Positions 1 to 5,315 of a stretch of DNA of 7,560 nucleotides are shown piece by piece (position 1 is the stretch's first letter; the number at the start of each line of letters is the position of its first letter). The stretch comes from Actinomycetota bacterium (GTDB lineage: Bacteria > Actinomycetota > Thermoleophilia > Solirubrobacterales > Solirubrobacteraceae): the NCBI GenBank assembly GCA_019348435.1, contig JAHWJM010000119.1:1-7560 (forward strand), written 5' to 3'. A model generated the notes under the pieces. It made no database searches and was not told the origin of the DNA. It saw only the letters and a list, made by a program, of their open reading frames with translations. A program made the position numbers and the translations under genes.

Positions 1-120
1 CTCCGCCCGCGCGGTGACGTGGGCCAGCTCGAAGCCGGGGTGGCGGTGCAGCAGCGACGCGGCGATGGCGCCCGCGTAGCCCGCCGCGCCGAGCACCGCG
101 ACGGTGGGGGCGTCAGCCAC
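1..120 (-). CDS. argC: N-acetyl-gamma-glutamyl-phosphate reductase, 5' end only
   Basis: This is the first 40 codons of ArgC, which reduces N-acetylglutamyl phosphate to the semialdehyde with NADPH in cytosolic arginine synthesis. The visible N-terminus reads VADAPTVAVLGAAGYAGAIA, followed by LLHRHPGFELAHVTARAE. The VLGAAGYAG stretch is the glycine-rich dinucleotide-binding loop of the Rossmann fold, and the HP-E-x-x-x-VTAR pattern after it is typical of the ArgC/ASADH fold. The start is a GTG at 120-118, which fits the usual short lead before the beta1 strand; only a weak G-rich stretch lies upstream. The GTG sits inside the last codons of the pheT-like remnant (8-base overlap), so its translation would normally be coupled to pheT. 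The gene runs off the left edge and its catalytic Cys is not visible. Identification rests on 40 residues but the motif is clear. Confidence 0.8.
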   Translation of the reverse strand, partial: MADAPTVAVLGAAGYAGAIAASLLHRHPGFELAHVTARAE

Positions 121-286
121 GCAGCTCGCCCCCGACCTGTGCCCGCAGCGCCTCGACGATCTTCTCGCGGCGCCCGGCGACCTCCTCGTCGGTCAGCGTT
201 CGGTCCGGCGCCCGGAACTCGAGGCGCAGCGCGAGCGACGCGCGGCCCGCGCCGACCTGCGCGCCGCGGCCGCCGCCGGAGTAGCG
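113..286 (-). pseudogene. pheT: 3' remnant of phenylalanyl-tRNA synthetase beta subunit
   Basis: Only the end of a PheT-like frame is present: about 57 codons finishing with SLALRLEFRAPDRTLTDEEV and then a GGELRG tail and TGA at 115-113. This matches the C-terminal ferredoxin-fold anticodon-binding (FDX-ACB) domain that closes bacterial PheT, a protein of about 800 residues. Reading upstream, the similarity seems to fade near position 268 (around RGAQVG), and a TAA occurs in the same frame at 289-287. The fragment has no ATG, GTG or TTG in frame, so it cannot be translated as it stands. It overlaps the argC start by 8 bases, as intact coupled genes do. The sequence immediately beyond it is the start of a proline dehydrogenase frame on the other strand. 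It is therefore either a true truncated copy left by rearrangement or one side of an assembly join. Confidence 0.72.
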
Positions 287-295
287 TTAAACGCG
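121..295. other. Left non-plus-coding stretch and first junction zone
   Basis: On the plus strand nothing convincing is encoded before ATG 296. On the minus strand most of this stretch is the pheT remnant. Between about 265 and 295 the PheT similarity ends and the lead into the proline dehydrogenase start begins. It contains GGAG at 278-281, a possible but distant (14-base) ribosome site for ATG 296, and a small palindrome at 284-294. I see no confident -35/-10 pair in either direction. Confidence 0.4.
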
Positions 296-754
296 ATGAC
301 GGCGCACGCAGCGCACGGCACCGACGACCTCGAGCGTGAGCTCGTCGAGGTCGGCCGCGCGATCGCCGGTCGCCTGCCCGGGCGCGCGCGCAACCCGCTG
401 CGCGCGATCGACGACAAGGCGATGGAGCTCTCCGCGCGCGACGCCGAACTGCGGGCGGCGCTGTTCCGGTTCGTCGACGTCGTCCCCGCGTGCCGGGACC
501 TCGACGACCTCGCTCGCCACCTCACCGGGTTCCTCGGCGAGGTCGACGACCGTCCACCGCCGATCGAGGCGGCGCTGCGGATGGGCAACACCAAGACGGG
601 GCGCAAGGCGCTGGGCGTGGCCAGCGCCGCAGGTGTGCGGCACATGGCGCGCCGGTTCATCGTGGGCGAGTCGCCGCAGGCCGCGCTGAACCCGCTGCGT
701 GCGCTCCACGACGACGGCATCCTGAGCTCGCTCGACCTGCTGGGCGAGGCGACG
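296..754 (+). pseudogene. 5' fragment of proline dehydrogenase / PutA-like gene
   Basis: Residues 1-~153 of the long frame read as the start of a proline dehydrogenase, or bifunctional proline/P5C dehydrogenase, which oxidises proline with FAD. Supporting stretches are LRAALFRFVDVVPACRD (52-68), ARHLTGFLGEV (73-83), RRFIVGESPQAAL (119-131), then a loop LRALHDDGI and SLDLLGEAT (145-153). The last two patterns are characteristic of the first beta strands of the PutA barrel. Everything after it (the rest of the barrel, the C-terminal proline-binding RRY-type motif and the aldehyde dehydrogenase half) is missing. The fragment cannot be catalytic because most of the FAD and substrate sites are absent. 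It stays in frame with the following CobU/CobC sequence, so it would be made as an N-terminal extension if the DNA is real. Confidence 0.68.
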
Positions 755-1870
755 CAGCGCCTGGCGGCACGGGCGGGCCGCGTGGATCTCGTCGTCGCCG
801 GTCGCGCGGTGACGCTCGGTCGCGCAGTCCCGCCGGCTGCCGACCTCTCGCTGCGCCGACACGGAGACCGCGACGTTCGCCCCGGCGACGCTGATCACGC
901 GGTCAACGTCGTGGCGGGCGGTCCGCCGCCGTGGCTGCGTGCCGCGCTCGACGACGCGCTTGACGACGATGCCCAGCGCTACCCGCGCGAGGACGAGACG
1001 ATCGCCGCCCTGGCCGCCCTGCACGGCCGCGACCCACGGGAGATCGTCCCGACGAACGGCGCCGCCGAGGCGCTCTGGCTGCTCGCGCCGGCGTTGCGGC
1101 CCGCGCTCGCCGCATGCGTGCACCCCGGCTTCACAGAATGCGAGGCCGCGCTGCGCGCCCACGGCGTCCCGGTGGTTCGTGTCCAGCGCGACCCCGCGCG
1201 CAACTTCGCGCTTGACCCCGCACGCATTCCGGAGGCCGCCGACCTCGTCGTCGTCGGCAACCCGGCGTCGCCGAGCGGCACCTTGGATCCCGCCACGGCG
1301 ATCCTTGCGCTGCGCCGTCCCGGCCGCGTCGTCGTCGTCGACGAGGCCTTCATGGATCTCGTTCCGGGCGAGCCGGGAACACTTGCCCGTACAGCGCTCG
1401 ACGACGTCATCGTCGTGCGGTCGCTGACGAAGGCGCTCGCGGTGCCGGGGCTCCGGGTCGGGTACGCGATGAGCGCACCAGCGCTTGCCGACCGGCTGCG
1501 CGCGGTCAGGCCGCCGTGGTCGGCGAACGCGCTGGCGCTGGCCGCGCTGCGCGCTGCCGCCGCGCATCCCGGCGAGCTTGCCGCGATCGCCGAGCAGGCG
1601 GCGGCGGAGCGGACCGACCTCGAGGAACGCCTGCGCGCGATCGACGACGTCCGCGTCTGGCCGGGCGCGGCCAATTTCGTTCTCGTCGCGGTCCCCGACG
1701 GGCCGGGCGTCGTGGCCGCCCTGCGTCGCGATCACATCGCCGTGCGACCGGCAGCGTCGTTTCCCGGCCTCGACGAGCGCCACATCCGGATCACCGCCCG
1801 CAGCCCGGAACGCAACGCGCGCGCCGCCGCTGCCGTCGCCGCCGCCGTCGCAGTGGCCGCGCGATGCTGA
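296..1870 (+). CDS. cobC: Chimeric frame: proline dehydrogenase N-terminus, CobU tail, then CobC (threonine-phosphate decarboxylase-like)
   Basis: The frame encodes 524 residues. Residues 1-~150 resemble the N-terminus of PutA-type proline dehydrogenase, ~147-175 the C-terminus of CobU, and ~183-524 a full CobC of the actinobacterial Rv2231c type. CobC/CobD-type enzymes are PLP-dependent fold-type I proteins that supply aminopropanol phosphate for the B12 nucleotide loop. Visible CobC landmarks are RRHGDRDV (187-194), AVNVVAGGPP (202-211), TNGAAEALWLL (253-263), GNP (321-323), VDEAF (348-352) with Asp349, the SLTK Schiff-base lysine at 379, GLRVGY (385-390) with Arg387, and HIRIT (496-500) with the carboxylate-binding Arg498. 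I chose ATG 296 because it gives the expected proline dehydrogenase N-terminus; an upstream ATG at 104 would run through the antisense of argC/pheT. If only CobC is made, GTG 809 or 782 could serve, but no good ribosome site precedes either. The stop overlaps the cobL start by 7 bases. Confidence 0.8.
   Translation: MTAHAAHGTDDLERELVEVGRAIAGRLPGRARNPLRAIDDKAMELSARDAELRAALFRFVDVVPACRDLDDLARHLTGFLGEVDDRPPPIEAALRMGNTKTGRKALGVASAAGVRHMARRFIVGESPQAALNPLRALHDDGILSSLDLLGEATQRLAARAGRVDLVVAGRAVTLGRAVPPAADLSLRRHGDRDVRPGDADHAVNVVAGGPPPWLRAALDDALDDDAQRYPREDETIAALAALHGRDPREIVPTNGAAEALWLLAPALRPALAACVHPGFTECEAALRAHGVPVVRVQRDPARNFALDPARIPEAADLVVVGNPASPSGTLDPATAILALRRPGRVVVVDEAFMDLVPGEPGTLARTALDDVIVVRSLTKALAVPGLRVGYAMSAPALADRLRAVRPPWSANALALAALRAAAAHPGELAAIAEQAAAERTDLEERLRAIDDVRVWPGAANFVLVAVPDGPGVVAALRRDHIAVRPAASFPGLDERHIRITARSPERNARAAAAVAAAVAVAARC
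734..820 (+). other. cobU: Probable C-terminal tail of CobU in frame ahead of CobC
   Basis: Residues ~147-175 of the chimeric frame read DLLGEATQRLAARAGRVDLV followed by VAGRAVTLG. CobU (adenosylcobinamide kinase/guanylyltransferase) typically ends with a pattern of this kind: a D-x-x-G-x-x-NQ-x-x-A helix, an A-D-x-V strand, then VVAG-x-P/A-x-x-L. The N-terminal P-loop (GGARSGKS-type) and all catalytic residues of CobU are absent from the window. No stop separates this tail from the CobC domain, so the parent locus may have held a cobU-cobC fusion, or cobC may start internally at GTG 809. Only about 29 residues support this call. A coincidental linker is the alternative. Confidence 0.5.
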
Positions 1871-3057
1871 CGGTCATCGGGATCGGCGCCGACGGCTGGG
1901 CCGGGCTGGGGGACGCCGCCCGGGCGGCGCTCTGCGACACGGCGCTGATCGTGGGCGCGCAGCGCCAGCTGGATCTACTGCCGGCGGAGGTTGGCGCCGC
2001 GCGCCGTCCGTGGCCCTCTCCGATGGAGCCGCTCGTCGACGAGCTTGCGATCGGGACGCACGGTGACGCGGCGGTTCTGGCCAGCGGCGACCCCCTGCTG
2101 CACGGCGTCGGCGCGACGCTCGTGCGCAAGGCGGGTCCGGATCGCGTGCGGGTCTTCCCCCACCCGTCGGCCTTCGCGCTCGCCTGCGCGCGGATGGGAT
2201 GGGCACAGGCCGGGGTGGAGCTCGTCAGCGCCGTGGGCCGGCCGCCGCAGGCCGTCGCCCGCGCGCTGCAGCCGGGCAGGCGGATCGTCGCCTACGTGAC
2301 AGGCGCCCGCGGCGCCGCCCAGCTCGCCCGCGTCGTGTGTGAGAGCGGCTTCGGCGCCAGCGCCTTCACGATCCTCGAGCAGCTCGGCGGGCCGCAGGAG
2401 CAGCGCGTTGACACGACCGCGCAGCAGGCGATCGACCACGCCGCCGACCCACTGCACCTCGTCGCCGTCACCGTCAGCGGCGGTCCCGCGCACGCACGCA
2501 CGCCGGGACTGGCGGACGAGGCGTACGAGGGCGACGGCCAGCTCACCAAGCGCCACGTGAGGGCGATGACGCTGGCCGCTCTCGCGCCGCTGCCCGGCGA
2601 GCTGCTGTGGGACGTCGGCGCCGGCAGCGGCTCGGTCTGCATCGAATGGCTGCGAGCCGAGCCCGGCGCCAGTGCTATCGCCGTCGAGCGACGAGAGGAC
2701 CGAGCCGAGGCCATCGCGGCGAACGCGCTCAGGCTCGGCGTGCCGGAGCTGCGCGTCGTGCGCGGCCCGGCGCCGGACGCCCTGCGGGAGCTGCCGGCGC
2801 CCGGCGCTGTGTTCGTCGGCGGCGGCATCACCACTCCCGGTCTGCTCGACGCGTGCTGGACTGCGCTGCCGGACGGCGGACGGCTCGTCGCCAATACCGT
2901 CACCCTCGAAGGTGAGCACGTGGTCGCCGCGGCACGCCGAATCCACGGTGGAAGCCTCACCCGCATCGACGTCGCGCACGCCGAGCCGCTCGGCGCGTTC
3001 ACCTCCTGGCGCGCGCAGAGGACGGTGGTCCAGTGGTCGGTCACGAAGGAGCGCTGA
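1864..3057 (+). CDS. cobL: Precorrin-6Y C5,15-methyltransferase (decarboxylating), CbiE-CbiT fusion
   Basis: CobL adds methyl groups from SAM at C5 and C15 of precorrin-6B and removes the C12 acetate carboxyl, giving precorrin-8X in the cytosol. The 397 residues contain two domains. The CbiE half (1-~205) has GIGADGW (6-12), the ASGDPLLHGVG SAM loop (73-83) and PHPSAFALACARMGW (99-113). The CbiT half (~215-397) has QLTKRHVRAMTLAAL (226-240), the class I methyltransferase glycine motif LWDVGAGSGSV (248-258), the acidic AVERRED (273-279) and FVGGGI (317-322). The length is normal for the fused form. ATG 1864 starts right at the first beta strand and overlaps the cobC stop by 7 bases, implying translational coupling; no strong Shine-Dalgarno is visible. 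The 3' end carries AAGGAG that probably serves cobM. Confidence 0.95.
   Translation: MLTVIGIGADGWAGLGDAARAALCDTALIVGAQRQLDLLPAEVGAARRPWPSPMEPLVDELAIGTHGDAAVLASGDPLLHGVGATLVRKAGPDRVRVFPHPSAFALACARMGWAQAGVELVSAVGRPPQAVARALQPGRRIVAYVTGARGAAQLARVVCESGFGASAFTILEQLGGPQEQRVDTTAQQAIDHAADPLHLVAVTVSGGPAHARTPGLADEAYEGDGQLTKRHVRAMTLAALAPLPGELLWDVGAGSGSVCIEWLRAEPGASAIAVERREDRAEAIAANALRLGVPELRVVRGPAPDALRELPAPGAVFVGGGITTPGLLDACWTALPDGGRLVANTVTLEGEHVVAAARRIHGGSLTRIDVAHAEPLGAFTSWRAQRTVVQWSVTKER
3046..3051 (+). promoter_or_regulatory. Ribosome binding site for cobM
   Basis: AAGGAG lies within the last codons of cobL, 13 bases before the GTG at 3065. It is the best Shine-Dalgarno match in the plus-strand operon. 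The spacing is on the long side, but no other in-frame start lies closer, and the GTG gives the expected short lead into the HFIGAGPG motif. Confidence 0.5.
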
Positions 3058-3064
3058 TCGGCCG

Positions 3065-3811
3065 GTGACTCCCATCGTGCACTTCATCGGGGCGGGGCCG
3101 GGGGCGCCCGACCTGCTCACCCTGCGCGCCCAGCGCCTCATCGCAGGCGCACCGGTCTGCCTCTACGCGGGGGCGCTCGTCCCCGACGAGATCCTCGCGC
3201 ACGCTCCAGCGGGCGCGCGGCTCGTCGACACCCAGCACCTCCAGCTCGACGAGATCATCGACGAGGTCGTGGCCGCCCACGGCGGCGGGCGCGACGTCGC
3301 GCGCCTGCACTCCGGTGACGTTTCGATCTACAGCGCAGTCGCCGAGCAGACGCGGCGCCTCGACGAGCTCGGCATCCCGTGGGATGTCACGCCCGGGGTG
3401 CCGGCGTTCGCGGCGGCAGCCGCCGCGCTGCGCTGCGAGCTGACGATTCCCGAGGTCGCTCAGACGGTGATCCTCACCCGCTACGGCAGGCGGGCCTCCG
3501 CGATCCCGGCCGGTGAGGAGCTCGGATCGCTGGCGGCGCACGGCACGACGCTCGTCATCCACCTCGGCACCCACGCGATCGAGGAGATCGTGCAGACGCT
3601 CGCGCCGCAGTACGGCCGCGACTGCCCGGCCGCAGCCGTCGCGCGTGCGAGCTGGCCCGACGAGGTCGTCCTACGGGGAACGCTGGGAACGATCGCCGGC
3701 CTCGTCCGCGACGCCGGCGTCAGGCGAACGGCCACGATCCTCGTCGGCCCCGCCCTCGGCGCGCACGGATTTCGCGACAGCCACCTCTACTCGAAGGCTC
3801 GCCGGCGGTGA
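3065..3811 (+). CDS. cobM: Precorrin-4 C11-methyltransferase
   Basis: CobM methylates C11 of precorrin-4 with SAM to give precorrin-5. The 248-residue product is a single class III (tetrapyrrole) methylase domain. It shows HFIGAGPGAPDLLTLRAQRL (6-25) at the N-terminus, YAGALVPDEIL (34-44), HSGDVSIYSA (82-91), TPGVPAFAAAAAAL (109-122), an IPEVAQTVILTRYGRR stretch (128-143) and a C-terminal HLYSKARRR. YAGALVP, HSGD-x-SIY and the IPE-x-x-QT-x-x-LTR pattern separate CobM/CbiF from the other methylases. The GTG start at 3065 follows the cobL stop by 7 bases. Its TGA is shared with the GTGA start of cobF, so the genes are tightly coupled. Nothing appears damaged. Confidence 0.95.
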   Translation: MTPIVHFIGAGPGAPDLLTLRAQRLIAGAPVCLYAGALVPDEILAHAPAGARLVDTQHLQLDEIIDEVVAAHGGGRDVARLHSGDVSIYSAVAEQTRRLDELGIPWDVTPGVPAFAAAAAALRCELTIPEVAQTVILTRYGRRASAIPAGEELGSLAAHGTTLVIHLGTHAIEEIVQTLAPQYGRDCPAAAVARASWPDEVVLRGTLGTIAGLVRDAGVRRTATILVGPALGAHGFRDSHLYSKARRR

Positions 3812-4572
3812 GCGTCCGCCGGCTGCTGCTGATCGGCATCGGCGCGGGCGATCCGGATCACGTGACCGTGCAGGCGGTGACGGCGATGAACGCCTTCGAC
3901 GTGTTGTTCGTCGTCAGGAAGGACGGCGCCGACGACCTCCTGGCCATGCGTCGCCTGATCGTCGACCGGCACCGTACGGCCCGCGCTCACCGCACCGTCG
4001 AGCTCGCCGACCCACCGCGCCCATGGCGCGAAGCCGCGGACTATGCGGCCGCCGTGCGGCACTGGCGCCGGCAGCGCATCGCGCTGTGGGAGGACGCGCT
4101 CGCCGAGCACCTCGCGCCGGACGAGACGGGTGCGTTCCTCGTCTGGGGCGACCCGTCGCTGTACGAGTCCACGCTTGCCGTCGTGACGCAGATCGCGCAG
4201 CGCGGGCGGATCGCGCTCGATTACGAGGTGATCCCGGGCATCAGCTCGCTGCACGCGCTGACCGCGCGCCATCGGATCCCCCTCAACCGGGTCGGTGGCG
4301 CGGTGCAGATCACCCCCGCCCGGCTTCTGGACGACGGGCTGCCGGAGGGCGTCGACGACGTCGTGGTCATGCTCGACGCGGGAGCGGCGTTCGCGCGGCT
4401 TCCTGCCGGCGGAATCGAGATCTACTGGGGCGCCTACCTCGGCACGCCCGACGAGCTGCTCATCAGCGGCGCGCTGGAGGATGTCGCCGGCGCGATCGTC
4501 GGCGCGCGCGAGGCGGCGAAGAAGCGCAAGGGCTGGATCTTCGACATCTACCTGCTGCGCCGTACGAGGTGA
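3808..4572 (+). CDS. cobF: Precorrin-6A synthase (deacetylating), C1-methyltransferase
   Basis: CobF methylates C1 of precorrin-5 and releases the extruded acetyl group as acetate, giving precorrin-6A. It is specific to the aerobic route; the anaerobic route uses CbiD and CbiG instead. The 254 residues show LIGIGAGDPDHVTVQAV (8-24), DVLFVVRKDGADDL (31-44), ALWEDAL (92-98), FLVWGDPSLYEST (110-122), VIPGISSLHALTARHRIPLN (141-160), YWGAYLGTPDELLISG (206-221) and a KKRKGWIFDIYLLRR end. The VRKDGADDL and WGDPSLYEST stretches are distinctive for CobF. The start is GTG 3808 in a GTGA overlap with the cobM stop, with GAAGG 10 bases upstream as a plausible ribosome site. The cobF stop in turn overlaps the cobK GTG by 4 bases. 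Length is normal for the family. Confidence 0.95.
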   Translation: MSVRRLLLIGIGAGDPDHVTVQAVTAMNAFDVLFVVRKDGADDLLAMRRLIVDRHRTARAHRTVELADPPRPWREAADYAAAVRHWRRQRIALWEDALAEHLAPDETGAFLVWGDPSLYESTLAVVTQIAQRGRIALDYEVIPGISSLHALTARHRIPLNRVGGAVQITPARLLDDGLPEGVDDVVVMLDAGAAFARLPAGGIEIYWGAYLGTPDELLISGALEDVAGAIVGAREAAKKRKGWIFDIYLLRRTR

Positions 4573-5315
4573 GCCGGCGCGTCCTGATCCTCGGCGGTAC
4601 CGCGGAGGCGCGTGCGCTCGCGGCCGACCTCGATAGCGCCGGCCTGCCGATCATCTCCTCCCTCGCCGGTCGCGTGGCCCGCCCGCGGCTGCCGGCCGGC
4701 GAGGTGCGCAGCGGCGGCTTCGGCGGGCCTGATGCGCTCGCGCACTGGCTCGTCGACCAGGCGATCGCGGCGGTGGTCGACGCGACCCATCCGTTCGCCG
4801 AGCGCATCTCCGCCTCGGCCGCCGCGGCGACGGCGAGCGCCGGCGTCCCCCTGCTGCGCCTCGAGCGGCCCGGCTGGGTCGCGGGCGACGGCGATCGCTG
4901 GCAGTGGGTCGACGATCTCCCGCAGGCCGCCGCGGCGGTCCGCGCGCTCGGCGCCGGGCGCGTCCTGCTGACGACCGGCCGCCAGGGATTGGCCGCCTTC
5001 GCCGCCGACACAGAGGCATGGTTTCTCATCCGCTGCGTCGACCCGCCGGACACGAGGCTGCCGCCCCGGCACGAGGTGCTGCTCGATCGCGGGCCGTACA
5101 CGCTCGAGAGCGAGCTCGCGCTGGTCGACGCGCACGGCGTCGACCTCGTCGTCACGAAGAACAGCGGCGGCCGGTTGACCGAGGCCAAGCTGCAGGCCGC
5201 GCGTGTACGCGCTCTGCCCGTCGTCGTCGTGCGCCGGCCGCCGCGCCTGCAGGTCGCCACGGTCCGCACCGTCGCCGAGGCGGGGGTCTGGGCACGGCGT
5301 CAGGCAGCGGGGTAG
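4569..5315 (+). CDS. cobK: Precorrin-6A reductase
   Basis: CobK reduces the macrocycle of precorrin-6A with NADPH to precorrin-6B, between CobF and CobL. The 248 residues contain the N-terminal nucleotide-binding LILGGTAEAR (6-15), SLAGRVARP (31-39), GGFGGPDALAHWL (49-61), the signature DATHPFAERIS (71-81), LLTTGRQGLAAF (133-144), LLDRGPYTLESE (171-182) and TKNSGG (196-201). All family landmarks are present and the length is normal. The start is GTG 4569 in a GTGA overlap with the cobF stop; the bases before it (ACGAG) are only a weak ribosome site, so reinitiation after cobF is likely. It is the last gene of the plus-strand set and its TAG lies inside the 3' end of the opposing cobIJ gene, a 16-base convergent overlap. 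Confidence 0.95.
   Translation: MSRRVLILGGTAEARALAADLDSAGLPIISSLAGRVARPRLPAGEVRSGGFGGPDALAHWLVDQAIAAVVDATHPFAERISASAAAATASAGVPLLRLERPGWVAGDGDRWQWVDDLPQAAAAVRALGAGRVLLTTGRQGLAAFAADTEAWFLIRCVDPPDTRLPPRHEVLLDRGPYTLESELALVDAHGVDLVVTKNSGGRLTEAKLQAARVRALPVVVVRRPPRLQVATVRTVAEAGVWARRQAAG

Noticed and set aside
104..295. Longer N-terminus for the plus-strand frame, from ATG 104
   Set aside because: This stretch is the antisense of the argC start and pheT remnant, has no family match, and ATG 296 gives the expected proline dehydrogenase N-terminus.
287..1783. Long open frame on the minus strand opposite the chimeric gene
   Set aside because: It is Arg/Gly-rich with no recognisable motif; long antisense frames are expected in DNA with such high third-position GC.
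1828..1860. GCC/GTC-rich near-repeat at the CobC C-terminus
   Set aside because: It encodes an Ala/Val-rich terminal helix common in CobC-like proteins from high-GC genomes; not a meaningful tandem repeat.
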